From contig WPIO01000025.1 of NCBI GenBank assembly GCA_009760855.2, positions 2,555,001 through 2,597,500 of the forward strand: DNA of 42,500 bases. The letters run 5' to 3'. How positions within the stretch are numbered: the first letter of the stretch is position 1; every line of letters begins with the position of its first letter. The DNA comes from Cristatella mucedo. Lineage: Eukaryota; Bryozoa; Phylactolaemata; Cristatellidae. The translations under genes and the position numbers were made by a program. Below, in pieces: positions 30,009 through 41,742 of this stretch. The notes under the pieces were generated by a model that was given only the letters and a program-made list of their open reading frames with translations, was not told the DNA's origin and made no database searches.

Positions 30009-30046
<38 letters not shown>
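30009..30046. repeat. (AT)n microsatellite
   Basis: About 19 AT units, 50 bases from the (CG/CA) tract. Confidence 0.95.
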
Positions 30047-30047
<1 letters not shown>

Positions 30048-33000
30048 GTATACGGTATATATTGTTTCATGCGTATGCTGTAGGACTTTGGACTTTCCAG
30101 CTGGAGTGGTAGGGTATCCCATGCCTCCCGATAGTAGGAAGTAGGAAGAGAACTCAAATGGGCTCAAACCGGGATGATAGGAAGACTTCAACGAAAGACT
30201 GAAACCGGGTAACAGCGTCAGAGACCCGGGCAAGCCTTCTTTTCAGCAAACAGCTGCCAAGAGCCCTGATAAATTACGACTTCACCACTGCCGACCAATA
30301 ACCGGAGGTCAGCCGAGCACGAGGAGAGTCGTGTAGTTGTGGGCCTATGCTCAATCGGGAACCATTTGAGCTGCTACATAGTCATTCGCATACTCACTCG
30401 CGATCCCATACCCATACACAATCAAGCTCTAAAGGTCGTGCAAGTGTTCGTGAATGTGTGCTATTATTGTTCAACCTTGCAGGTATGCCAAATTGGCATC
30501 CTTAAAATTAAACACTAGAAGGCATCGATTTCTTACAGCGGTGTTGATCAGCCGAGCCGAAAGCGGCTGGCTAGCTAGCAAAATACAGGCATACTATTCA
30601 GCATGGTGGCAGCTAAAGAGCCGTATTGGCATGAGAGTTCATAGAGCCTCGTTCGAGCAGGCAGAGATCTGGTCCCTGGCGCCAGTCATCTGGCCAAGAG
30701 GGAGTGGGCCTAATTTGAAAGCCGATTTTCTTGTCGCCAGTCCCTCTCCCCTCTGCTCTAGACCAACGCGCAGCACTACAAAAGGACTGCCATACCGACC
30801 GAGCGTCAGCGTTTGCACTACCGGTCTGCCTCACCATAACCATGTCAAGGAGACCGGCAAGTGGGTCATCTGCAAGCAGCACCTGGTGGGCACAGCCAGC
30901 CACTAGACGGTGCAGCTGAACGTGCAGACGAGGAGGAGCTGGGGAAAGCCCCCCCCCCCGGACGTTCTGGAGATGGGAGAGCTGGTTCGATCTAGCGGGT
31001 CAGAGGTTGGGTATTGAGCCATTTTGAGACTCAGCTTGCTAGGTGGTGTAAGTGAGGCTTTCCTGTTTTTCTGACAAATGGCCATGCCCGTGGCAGCAGT
31101 CGCTCGGCTCGCGTGCTCGGCTCAAGTTGCAAGTGTGGTGCACCGGTGAATTATCTATTGTAGGCATGATTGGTCTGACAGGTTTGAAGAAACTTAGCAA
31201 GCTTCTAAGTCAATAATGAAATGTGTGCAGGCTTTGTGGGCTGATGGCAGGCTGGGGTGGGGGCGGGGCTTCTGACAGTGATGGGTCAATGGGCAGTAAC
31301 AGCAGCCATCAAGCATCGACCGAGTGGATCATTTTACCTCAGTGTCCAGCACACAAGTCAGCCTGGAATAGTGCAAGTCTGGGCAGTTTGCACGAAGCCG
31401 ACACAATAATGTGCAACCACGCCCACACAAGCATGTGCTTATTACATGTTGGGATGGAAAAAATTGCATAGCCACTGACAGCTGTGGCAAGGGCAGCTGC
31501 CTGCAGTTCTTTGTGACAGACTTTGCTTGCGGGCTCTAAAGCCGGTGAGTTCTCAGCAGTTTTGAAATTGCAGCCACGTCCGGCCGAAGCCAAGTCGAGT
31601 ATGCCACCTCATAGTACTGTCACATAAAGCTAGTAAGAATTAGGCACGTGTGTTTAGACAATCGCGGAGGACATTCGCGTGGAGCAAAGGAAACAGCATG
31701 TAGCCCAAAAGGTCCATGTGATCTGCAAAATGTGGGCGGCTCAAGAGGATTGTAGTCGGATTACGAGCCAGCTTGATATGACCGGTTGGCTTTTGGTCCA
31801 CAGTAAGGAGCAGTCCTGAAAAAACGTTTTAGCTTATGACTGCTTGCTTGTTCTCTGAGCTTGTGAGAGCAAGAATTGGTGAATTCGGATGAATGCTTCG
31901 AACCGAGATCAGTATCGCTAAATGCTTTTACAATTTTGCATGTTTACGTTATTCTCATGCGAAGTCGCGACCGGCACGACAATGCAACACCTCCTGATGG
32001 CTGCCATGTGTGTCTAAGATTTTCCCTTGGCACACTTGGCAGTTGGTAACTAGGGATGCTCAGATGCTCAGTTTGCAAAGATCCACCCGCTCATCGCGTG
32101 TTGGCAATGTATGCCATCGGGCACGCAAGTGCAGGTATGCACTATCTAGCGACTCACAGTTGTCCTTCTCTCTCCAGAAGTCGTTCTCTGGATTTCTGTC
32201 ATGCCCTTGCCGACTTCCTCTCTTCACCGGATGAGCTGGGTGATCGCGTGGGTAAAAGCTGCCACCTGCTGGCTAACACCTGGCAGGTTAGCAGGTCAGC
32301 CAGGTGGCCGTAGCTTACCCCCCCCCAGCAACCGGCTACGAAGCTCTTGAAGAGTATAAGAACCCCTTCATTAAATGTGCTGACCGGTTAGATCGCCCGA
32401 AAAAAGTGACCATCGTTTCTTTTTGGGACCATGTGGCATTTGTTTAATGCCACATGTCTGCAAGCAGACGGTCGTTTAGCCTCCGACTGCACTGCTCCAA
32501 GCAGCAGTTGCCCAGAGCTCACATCTTCGTTGAAATCTTGCTCAGGTTCTCTGGTCAGCGTCGGCGTACGAAGCACTCATTTCCAATGATGGCCACTTGT
32601 CAAGTTTTGTTCCATAATAGATGGTCAGTGCTCGTCAGTCTAAAAAGGAAGCAGAAATGCAGGAGGATCGTAGCAGCAGGCTTGAGTAGAAGGCAGTGCT
32701 GAGAGAACGGCTGCAGGCTGACGTATCCACAGTCATGCAGACTGCAGCCGTGACAGGAGCTGCTGCGGCGCCGCTCGCGGCTTTCTGCCAGAATCAGAAG
32801 AAGTTGCCCTCGCTCGAAGCAAACGTCAGGGGGCCTGCTGAGCATTCACCAGTGCCCCACTTCACCCACGCTGGCACCCCATCTAGGCTCATGGATGCTT
32901 TGCATTGCTCTAGTCATTCGGGATGAAACATTAAGAGGTGCTGACCGAAGGCCAAGAATTGTAGCTTCATTCCAAAATGAATGTGTGCATACAATATCGA

Positions 33001-34078
33001 GTCTTGCATTGCATCTCTCGATTAACCTTCGAGCATAGCTATGGGTGACTCTCTGATTGCGGGTCTGATTGGGAAATCAGCTGGAAGCTCACGTAGCTAT
33101 TCAGTAAATAAAGCACTCAATTCTGGAGCGGCTTATATATTATATGCCATACGAGTGCAGACAGCTGATCGCAGTGATCCGTTAAGAAGAATTCTTGTGA
33201 TGCTAGCTTGATGGCACTGACATGCTGTTGGGAGGCTGCTTACTTCGGAATTGCTGTGAGCTGGCATTGAGAGACTGCTGAGAGCCAGCAAACCGTACTT
33301 GCCCGTGGTAGAGGCTTAGATGGTATGCCAGCAACGTGGCTGAGTTTTCAATTGGTGACTCAGGTTGCCACACATAGTAGTTGACGTTACTGGGCTAGAG
33401 CTCTGATTGACTAGGACACTGACTCGGAAGCCGAAGGATATAATGTGAGACGCTTGGGTGGTAAGAAAATCTACAGCAAGCCAGCTGTACAGCAGATTAG
33501 ACGAGCTGAGCTGCGCAGGCTTGGACGATAGCAATGACAACCTTTTAGTAGAGAAGTGGCTAATGCAAACCGATGCATGCTGCTCGTGAGCGTGTCCAGC
33601 GCACACTTAGGACAGTGCATGGTAAAGAAAACGTCACACCGAGATGGCTAACGGCTTTGAGCTGTGTTCTTTATGCAACCTCCTCATGAAAGTACGCATC
33701 TGCAGTCAGCAAGCTACCAAGAGCACCTCAAGAAGCAGGCTCGCTGGGGTGAGGGAACTTTCTTCCGAAAAAATATCCCATCCGTTAGCCAGAACAAAGC
33801 ATTGAAACGAGCACTTAGTCGAGAAAATGCTGGCTGAATGCAAACAAAAAACTTTTAGGGTGGGTCTAACTTTTCTAGGCCCTGTCAAAGGCTCATTTGA
33901 AATATGTCGACTTAGAGACCGCTACCTCTGTAAGGTCGCACCACCCTCGGCGATCGGTTGCACCTTTATTTCCTGCCAGTGCTTACTGCAGAAGGTCGCA
34001 CAAACAGTGAACCAAGTGTAGTCTAAGCCTGATTTCTAAGTGCCCAGCAGGGGCACTTTCACGCACATGCACACGTGC
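30047..34078. other. Unassigned 4-kb region, no recognised element
   Basis: This is the longest stretch free of identifiable transposons. The largest ORF is 30454-30906 plus (150 codons), without a known motif and overlapped by ORFs in other frames. Small homopolymer runs (C near 30949 and 32317) are the only simple repeats. Exons of a host gene cannot be excluded, but no protein family was recognised on either strand. Confidence 0.4.
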
Positions 34079-34139
34079 ACACACTCACACGCACACACAC
34101 ACAGGCTTTGCAAACACACACACATATGCACACATACAG

Positions 34140-34223
<84 letters not shown>

Positions 34224-34240
34224 ACATACGCATGCATGCA
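34079..34240. repeat. (CA)n microsatellite
   Basis: Imperfect CA and CATA units flank a pure (CA)n of about 38 units at 34143-34218. Confidence 0.97.
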
Positions 34241-34549
34241 CGCACCCACGCACGAGCTCATGTACTCACATATTCTCAGACATGCAAGGGGCAGGAAAAA
34301 TAGGCAAAATAACTCTGCAGACCCATAACAAATGCCATCATTTTGAAGCCTCTAATGGCCTCAGCCATTCCTCAAAACATCCTGCAAGGTATCGACTCAG
34401 TTGCAATCTTTATTGAATAAACCAAATGAGCCAGAGAAAGAGATGAGTACTTGCTCCCATTAAGGATCAGTGCAACTTTGAGACTCCTTGATGAACTGTC
34501 CCTGAAGAGGCACTATTCATTCTGGATACAGGTGATTCCAATTAAAAAA
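34241..34549. other. Unassigned sequence, no gene seen
   Basis: Nothing recognised between the CA array and SINE S5. Confidence 0.4.
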
Positions 34550-34720
34550 AGTACCAGGTGATTTAACAGCCTCTGTTTTATAGCAACAGAAGAACCTTTA
34601 CGGATATCACCACTGCTTGCAGCAGCGATAAATAATCACCCACCGTAAGATTCGAAACCACGACCTTGGAACCGAGGTCGCAAACAGCAATCGCCTTACC
34701 TAGTGCGGTATCACGGCTCA
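34550..34720 (-). mobile_element. tRNA-derived SINE, copy S5
   Basis: On the minus strand: box A region CCGCACTAGGTAAGGCG (34690-34706), CGACCTCGGTTCCAAGGTCG, box B GTGGTTTCGAATCTTAC, then TGCAAGCAGTGGTGATATCC, AAAGGTTCTTCTGTTGC, GAGGCTGTTAAATCACC. Very close to S3. The sequence behind its 3' end is T-rich on this strand (34542-34548). Confidence 0.82.
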
Positions 34721-35249
34721 CCATGAATTGAACTGACTGGTCACATCGTTGCAGAAGATGAACCCACATTGATATGCCAATAGGCTGGATAAATCTTGAC
34801 GATGCTTCTTCTGATCTGCGATTTGAACAGTTTTATCCAAACAAATTCCACTGCTTCAGCCTAGAATCTCAGCTTGGTGAGACCAGGTGATATCTCGATT
34901 AAATCTTTAAGCTCTTTTTGGCTGAGATTTATGGGTTTATACCCTAGGCTCCACCTTAAAAATTCTCATCTGGATCTAGAACACCACCCTCGCTCTTTGA
35001 CTTGTTCCATGCTTCTAAACACGGCTATAGAGGACTGTACAGAGGCAGCTAAGTGTGAGTGGCACCGCAGTGACTGATAAAGGAAGATCTACAAGTGAAA
35101 AGCAAATTCATTTTTACGAGTTCAATGCTTTAAAGAGTATACCTTCCAGTAGGAGCAATTGCTTCAGTAGTCGGTTGTTTCCTGTCAAATTCTTGGGCTA
35201 GAAAACTTCATGGGTCTATTTAATATCTACTCCATCCTAAAAAGAAGAA
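34721..35249. other. Unassigned sequence, possibly old L2
   Basis: No clear motif. It leads into a recognisable but old L2 copy, so part of it may be decayed L2 RT sequence. Confidence 0.35.
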
Positions 35250-36216
35250 ACTCAACTTGAATAATGAATAAATACAATCAGGTTAACCCATGATTGATCT
35301 ATTTTACAATTACTGGAAATCTAGAGACATACAATTTTGAGAAATGCTAACTTCCTGAATCTTAGTGACAATACAAATAGCTTCGTAGTTTTCCCATGAC
35401 GTCTACCAAATAATCTGATCGTGCTATTCCAAAAAAACTTATTATTGGATCAGTACCTTTCCCCTACAACCAAGGCAGCCTACTTTCTGCAGAGAAACAT
35501 TACCCAAATCGGGGCCTACTTACACAAGAGTACGATTTCCAAACTAGTTTAGACATCGCATCGAGATACCTGCAATACTCTTTATTTCAGGACTTCCAAC
35601 CTGTGCTCTTAATCGTCTGCAACTGTAGCAAAACTGAGTAGCTAGGCTTGTCTGTCATCGAAGGCAAAGCTGCCACACCACACTTCTTCAGTCTGAGCTT
35701 CACTGGCTCCTTATTAAACATAAAAGTAGCTTACAGGTTCCCCTGCTTGATTATACCAGCCTTGAAGTATTAGAAGATGTGAGTGGAAAGACATATACAA
35801 TTAATAGTTAGGTTTTTCAAGCATATAACAACCATGTCTCAAGGACTTCTCGCAATCAATGTTGACGGTAGACATACTAAGTATGGAATCATTTTAAGTG
35901 ATTTTTGATAATTTGAATTTGATTGAATTTGATTTGATTTATTAGTCAGGTTATGTACACAAATATATTTAATAAAAATATGTTTTTATAGAGCTCCAGA
36001 TCTCTGGCCATATTTGTACCTCAAATTATCGAAAAGAGTGAAGAGCTAGCTGCAGGGCTAGTCTAATGAGTCTTGGCAATGGCAGCTGCCTTTGCTTCGA
36101 TAGTGGTTTGCGAACGATATGTAAAGTGCCTACAAAGAGATTCAGTTCTCTAAGGAATACGTACACTTATATTATCATTCTTGTTGTTATTATTATTATT
36201 ATTACCATTATGTGCA
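35250..36216 (+). mobile_element. Old L2 copy L2-9 with 3' end
   Basis: Post-RT L2 blocks appear degraded but in order: AGCCTACTTTCTGC (35467), TCCAAACTAGTTT (SKLV), CTTCCAACCTGTGCTCTTAA (GLPxCALxxL) and CTTCACTGGCTCC (LHWL). At 36119-36216 comes the L2 end, GTAAAGTGCCTACAAAGAGA, TTCAGTTCTCTAAGG, with an ATT tail (36188-36203). The C-terminal domain and most of the UTR are lost or unrecognisable, so two separate fragments are possible. Confidence 0.6.
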
Positions 36217-36854
36217 AATGTGACAATTGGCTGACAGGCAAGATATAGGGCTAAGCAGTTTGAGTGACCTCGGCATCATACCGCCCAGGTACTTTCGATA
36301 GAGGCAGAAGCTTGCGTTGATGCAGTGCATGATTAAGGGTCGTAAGTCAATTCCGGATGTCTAGATCACTTCCCCTATGAGTCATTGCCGTCAGACTACA
36401 TGCTGTGTATACAAGGCATGAACGTCTGCATATGCATCGTACATCGTTGATATACACAAACACGATGATATGCCTACATATACAGGTGTGTACAGTTGCA
36501 TAGCGATGGATTTGTGTACATACTTGTATGCACAGTGGTGCCAGTGTATATAGAGTTGTATGCACGTGTGAAACAAGTCAGGGCTCGATGTAATTAACTT
36601 TTGAAACAGCCAGTTATTGAGAGTGTGCGACGTTCACGATGTCAAAAAAGCAGGAAATTCCAATATGCTTACAATTTTCAATCGCTTGCACATTAAGGTT
36701 TGAGATTCTGGATTATGGTACAGAAATGTCATGGCCGTTCTTTTGTACTGATGTGCCATTAGCCGAAATGACTGGTTCAAGAGTTGTATTTTAAAAGGTA
36801 TTACAAAGTTTTTCCGTGGCATCAGCTGACAGCTCGTCTGTGGGGGTACAGAGG
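36217..36854. other. Unassigned sequence, no gene seen
   Basis: Short ORFs only. The minus-strand ORF 36634-37665 passes through here but is held open mainly by the repeat array to its right. Confidence 0.4.
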
Positions 36855-36950
36855 GATGGGAAAGGCATAAATTCAACAGAAGTTTTAAGTAAACAAAGTT
36901 CGGATGGGAAAGGCATACATTCAACAGAAGTTTTAAGTAAAAAAAGTTCT
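36855..36950 (+). repeat. 48-bp direct repeat, two copies
   Basis: Units at 36855-36902 and 36903-36950, each starting GATGGGAAAGGCATA and containing TTCAACAGAAGTTTTAAGTA, differ at only a few bases. A recent local tandem duplication. Confidence 0.92.
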
Positions 36951-37047
36951 GCTCGAATTGCATCCCACCTGCCGTACAGACATCTCTCACTGAAGAGGCA
37001 AGGCAGGGAACCCTTGGATAGCCAAGAATGAGAGAGCAGGCAACAGT

Positions 37048-37550
37048 CAGCAGAAGACAGGCAGCAGGCACGCAGCAGGCAAGCAGCAGGCAGGCAGCAG
37101 ACAGCAGGCAGCAGGCAGCAGGCAGCAGGCAGCAGGCAGCAGGCAGCAGGCAGCAGGCAGCAGGCAGCAGGCAGCAGGCAGCAGGCAGCAGGCAGCAGGC
37201 AGGCAGCAGGCAGGCAGCAGGCAGGCAGCAGGCAGGCAGCAGGCAGGCAGCAGGCAGGCAGCAGGCAGGCAGCAGGCAGGCAGCAGGCAGGCAGCAGACA
37301 GCAGACAGCAGGCAGCAGGCAGCAGGCAGCAGGCAGGCAGGCAGCAGGCAGTAGGCAGCAGGCAGCAGGCAGCAGGCAGCAGGCAGGCGGCAGCAGGCAG
37401 GCAGCAGGCAGGCAGCAGGCAGGCAGCAGGCAGGCAGCAGGCAGGCAGCAGGCAGGCAGCAGGCAGGCAGCAGGCAGGCAGCAGGCAGGCAGCAGGCAGG
37501 CAGCAGGCAGGCAGCAGCTGGCAGCAGGCAGGCAGTAGCTGGCAGCTGGC
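37048..37550 (+). repeat. GCAGGCAG minisatellite, 7- and 11-bp units
   Basis: Left part mainly CAGGCAG (7 bp), then CAGCAGGCAGG (11 bp) at about 37195-37290 and 37385-37510, with a 7-bp block between. The array is open in several frames, giving CLLPAACLLP and QAAGSRQ repeats. The alternation of two unit lengths suggests repeated slippage and exchange between CAG and GCAG registers. Confidence 0.95.
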
Positions 37551-37916
37551 TGGAAGCCTCCTGTTTGCTGGCCGGCTGGCTGGCAGTTTCTGGTGTCCGG
37601 AGGGGCCGGCCTGTTGTGCCAGGCCGAATCGACAGAAGGTCAATATAGGTGCCAGGTGGTGGCACCAGTGCTGTCAGCTTGGCTGGGCAGCTTCCAATTG
37701 GTAGACCAAGAAAACATGTGCAGCCGAGAGGTCAGTATCAATGGAGTAGCACCTGGACAAGGAGGCCACAGCAAATATTTGGATTAGCTGCGACAGTGGT
37801 CACCGAGCTGTGGCTGATTAAACAGGCAACTCAGCTTGCCGTGCATGTCTCTAAGTGCTCACTGCCCTATGCTGAGCTTTGCATGTCAGACCATCAACTA
37901 AGTCACACACGTGCTT

Positions 37917-37917
<1 letters not shown>

Positions 37918-38005
<88 letters not shown>

Positions 38006-38060
38006 CACTCTCTCTCTCTCACACACATGCACATACACACACACACACACACACATGCAC
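37918..38060. repeat. (CA)n microsatellite
   Basis: A pure (CA)n of about 42 units (37918-38002), a short CT block, then more CA units to 38060. Confidence 0.97.
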
Positions 38061-38194
38061 ACACACACGCACACACTTATGATCATGCATGCATTGCAAG
38101 CACGTGCACAACACACTCGTGGTCACGTATACATGAACATGCTGGCATTCATACTTAAGCATGTGCATGCACACACACTCACAGATATTTACGG

Positions 38195-38205
38195 TCTCTC
38201 TCTCT

Positions 38206-38281
<76 letters not shown>
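38195..38281. repeat. (CT)n microsatellite
   Basis: About 40 CT units with one CCCC interruption. It is the only large pyrimidine-on-plus array in the window. Confidence 0.97.
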
Positions 38282-38283
<2 letters not shown>

Positions 38284-39392
38284 ATAATTGTGGCTGCATG
38301 AGCAAAGTATGGTTTCTGTGCCAGCGATGTTGCTGTTCACGCTGACTCAGCTGCCACAGTGGTGTCTATGCTGCTTTCCCGATGGTGAGCTTTCATCTTA
38401 CCAGCAATGAGAAACAGCAACCGGGCTATATTGACCGACTCTAGCAACAAGTGTTCGTTTTGTCTGTAGAGCATATGCCCACGACAATTGAGGAGGGCAC
38501 AGTTGCCATGGGATTACTGACTGAGCTTTTTTCTGGTGCAATCAAGAATCGACGCACGATCTAGATAAGAGCATGCTACTACTGCAAGCACTGCTTAGCA
38601 CTGTCAGTGCTGTTTCTGAGTGTAGTTGGCTAAGCCGAGCCAGCTCAAGGAACCGAGACCCGGAGAAGAAGACACATTCTTGTCAGTGTCAACGTCGGGC
38701 CTGACATTGACATACAGTTACCAAGCTCAGTACTGACAGAAAGCTAGACGGTTGAAGAAAAAAAGTAGTTTCCTATAAGTCAGAGAAGGAAAAAGCCAGG
38801 CACCCATGGAGTATGCCTTTTGTCTTTTTAAAAGGTACTCGTGCAAGCGATATGAGTTTCCCAAAGTGAAGCTCCACTACTTTTACCGAGCATTCAGTGA
38901 AGAAGTATGGTGAGTGCAAGTGAAGCAAATATTTACTGCTCAAAGGTGTCGCTAGACCTAGTGACACAGGCATGCCGGCTGTGTGGATGGGGCCTCAGAA
39001 GAATGCCAGGGGCACGACTATGAAGTGCAGACCAGTTGCCTCTGCAAAAACAAGCTTCGACTGTGTCACGTGTACCACGAAGCTAGCCGGTCACGTGCTT
39101 TTGGAATTTCACCTGCCCTGCAATGCTGCCAAAGCCCGGGAGGGTGCATGGCTTTTCGAACGAGCAGCTTTGATGGCTAGCCAATCTAGCCAGTCAAGCT
39201 AGCTAGAATAAGGAGAACAGTTAGGAGACATGTGCTTGCTAATTGCTGATGCTGCTACTAGTTCACACAGCTGCAGGGCGGCAGCAGCAGCCGTGTTGCA
39301 CGAACTGTCTGCAGGTATTTACAAGATGCTTTCTGCAGCAAATATTAGAGGTACTTTCGGGGAGTTGCAATACATTATATGATACTTTCATC
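38282..39392. other. Unassigned sequence with a cysteine-rich ORF
   Basis: No transposon recognised. It holds the open frame at 38965-39180, listed separately. Confidence 0.4.
38965..39180 (+). CDS. Hypothetical cysteine-rich exon or chance ORF
   Basis: An open frame of 71 codons follows a possible splice acceptor (GTGACACAG, 38961-38969) and ends in TAG. It has no ATG near its start; GTG is at 38983. The translation has eight cysteines spaced C-x7-C-x10-C-x-C-x6-C-x19-CC-x5-C, as in CVDGASEECQGH and SCLCKNKLRLCHVYH. Secreted disulfide-rich domains often look like this, but I recognise no specific family, and a preceding polypyrimidine tract is weak. Could equally be chance. Confidence 0.2.
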   Translation, partial: HRHAGCVDGASEECQGHDYEVQTSCLCKNKLRLCHVYHEASRSRAFGISPALQCCQSPGGCMAFRTSSFDG

Positions 39393-39666
39393 CAGTGGCA
39401 GAGCCAGCCAGCATTTTTATCTGGGGGCAAGACCATCAAGAGTTTTATATAGGCACGGATAGACCTGAAATTTAGGAAAAGGCTTAGAGCAAAATCATAG
39501 TGTTTATTCGACCTGAACTCGGTATTGCTCATCGAGAGGAAGTAAAACGCAATTTCATCATCGATGGCGGTCAGGGCGTATGTAGAAATAGGGAGCAGCT
39601 CAGATCGCTTCGCAGCTGTAGGGTGCAGAGAGACCTTTGTCCCTCTGCTACCTAGCTCCTCCACTG
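39393..39666 (+). mobile_element. hAT-like MITE, 274 bp, both ends present
   Basis: Left end CAGTGGCAGAGCCAG; right end, inverted, CAGTGGAGGAGCTAGG. The interior matches 18072-18349 in order and length. No matching 8 bp flanks were seen (ACTTTCAT before, ATAGCATG after), so the target duplication is lost or the ends are off by a few bases. Non-coding. Confidence 0.7.
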
Positions 39667-39887
39667 ATAGCATGGTTTATCAGCAGCCTTAGCTGCCCAA
39701 TTAGTCTTGCTGTGATTGGCCGAAGAATCCGAGTGCCTCGATTCAGCAAGATAATGACATCAATGGGGTATCTGCATTGGTGGAGAGCAATCCAAAATTT
39801 CCAGTAAGAGAGATGGAAAAAGAGAGAACATGGAAGAGAGGCACAGCAAGAAAGAGGGAGGGGAGATAAAGATAAGAGTGAGAGAGA

Positions 39888-40080
<193 letters not shown>

Positions 40081-40575
40081 ACAGAGGCAGAGACAGAGAG
40101 GCAGAGACAGAGGCAGAGGCAGAGGCAGAAACAGACAGAGACAGAGACAGAGACAGAGACAGAGACAGAGACAGAGACAGAGACAGAGACAGAGACAGAG
40201 ACAGAGGCAGAGGCAGAGACAGAGACAGAGACAGAGACAGAGACAGAGACAGACACAGAAACACAGACAGAGACAGAGGCAGAGACAGAGGCAGAGGCAG
40301 AGACAGAGACAGAGACAAAAACACAGACAGAGACAGAGGCAGAGGCAGAGGCAGAGGCAGAGGCAGAGGCAGAGGCAGAGGCCGAGGCAAAGGCAGAGGC
40401 AGAGGCAGAGGCAGAGGCAGAGGCAGAGGCAGAGGCAGAGGCAGAGGCAGAGGCCGAGGCAGAGGCAGAGGCCGAGGCAAAGGCAGAGGCAGAGGCAGAG
40501 GCAGAGGCAGAGGCAGAGGCAGAGGCAGAGGCAGAGGCAGAGGCAGAGGCAGAGACAGAGACAGAGACAGAGAGA
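40081..40575 (+). repeat. GAGACA/GAGGCA hexamer array
   Basis: Six-base units GAGACA (mostly left and right edges) and GAGGCA (mostly centre), with rare GAGGCC and AAGGCA. The variant block GAGGCCGAGGCAAAGGCAG occurs at about 40378 and again at about 40468, showing block duplication within the array. It gives ETETET and AEAEAE ORFs on plus and [12 protein letters not shown] and LPLPLP ORFs on minus. Confidence 0.97.
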
Positions 40576-41321
40576 CCGACCAATGGAGCAAGAGAAAAGG
40601 AAGTGAAGATTGATCCAACCACATCATCAAAACTGTGGCCTGGGGTCTATTGCTCACTGTAGAAACAAAGCTGTTTGATATTGATCTATGCTGTATTGCT
40701 GGCTGACCTTCTGCAAGTGATACGACTCACTGGCTTTCTCGTACACTTTGTCATCTTGCAAATTAGCAATATTTTGTGCACAATGTAAGCCATTTCAAAC
40801 AGCAATTCATAGATAATGAAGGACATTGAGTGATAACCGTGAGATGGATGGTAGTCGCCCCCCAAAGTACCTTGATGGATTGGTCGTGGTGCTCTCATCG
40901 GCCACATATTAGGCACCGCTCCTGCATTCGTGCACCAATCCAGTCGACAGCCTTCACCTGCGTACTAAAGACCAAACGGCCACCTCCGGTCTCACGACTG
41001 ATCTGACCTGGCGAACTGCGATCCAACGCCGATCCTATATGCTCGCCATACCCAGTAGGAGACAAGGGTTGGGTTCCAGTCACTAACGCTGCCGACCACT
41101 AGGCGAGCCGGCGGTTTCGCTTGAGGGGGCAGATAAAATTAAGCCTTTGGAAAAAGAAATTAAATTTTGCTTCTCGAGACCTGATGATCGTTTTACTGGG
41201 TTTGCACGTGGCCGATAAAGCATAACTCACATAGGACCCATGAACAAATATAAATACTAAGTAACCTTAAAGCTTCTGCTGAGTACTCGGCATTGCTGTG
41301 AACTTTCAGAGCCAAAGCCTG
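40576..41321. other. Unassigned sequence, no gene seen
   Basis: A tRNA-like box A can be imagined on the minus strand near 41080-41110 (CGCCTAGTGGTCGGCAGCG), but no matching box B at the right distance was found. Otherwise nothing recognised. Confidence 0.4.
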
Positions 41322-41501
41322 AACAGTCTACAAATACCTCGTACAAACCTTAAATCCTTTGGAGACCGTGCATTTAGTTCGTATGCTCCCAAAGGCTGGA
41401 ACTCCCTCCCGACTTGCGTCAGAACATCCCCTGACTTGACCACATTTAAAAGGAACTTAAAAATACACCTATTTAGGACAGCATTTAGTGGGTCCCTGTG
41501 A
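41298..41501 (+). pseudogene. L2 ORF2 C-terminal tail fragment
   Basis: The last 60 residues of the L2 protein are intact here (LQIPRTNLKSFGDRAFSSYA, PKGWNSLPTCVRTSPDLTTF, ending HLFRTAFSGSL), in frame with a few non-L2 codons at the left. It is a truncation remnant and has no catalytic part. Confidence 0.85.
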
Positions 41502-41742
41502 TTCGTCCTTCATGTGCTTATGCGTGCTGGCATTGTGCATGCTGCCACTACCACACTTGCATGCTGACCCTGTGCATGTCACCCCTAACCATATTATTCA
41601 TTTTGTTTGTTTTTCAAGCATGATTTTACTTACCATTCAATTGCATTTCCCTTTGCAGCAAATGTAAAGCGCCTAGAAAGAGATTAAGTTCTCTGAGCGG
41701 TCTTTATCAAGTGCATTATTATTATTATTATATTATTATTAT
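41322..41742 (+). mobile_element. L2 LINE copy L2-10, 5'-truncated
   Basis: Begins at AACAGTCTACAAATACCTCG, inside the C-terminal domain, then 3' UTR, hairpin (GTAAAGCGCC at 41664, GCGGTCTTTATC at 41697) and ATT tail (41715-41741). It is close to L2-1 and L2-2, so it is young. Confidence 0.92.

Noticed and set aside
30454-30906. 150-codon ORF
   Set aside because: No family motif and competing ORFs on the other strand; not enough to call a gene.
37048-37550. CRISPR-like array
   Set aside because: Units are contiguous simple repeats with no spacers, and the window is eukaryotic.
36634-37665. 343-codon minus-strand ORF
   Set aside because: Most of it translates the GCAGGCAG array and the 48-bp direct repeat; other frames of the array are equally open.
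41060-41115. tRNA or third SINE family on the minus strand
   Set aside because: A box A-like CGCCTAGTGGTCGGCAGCG exists, but no box B at a suitable distance and no second copy were found.
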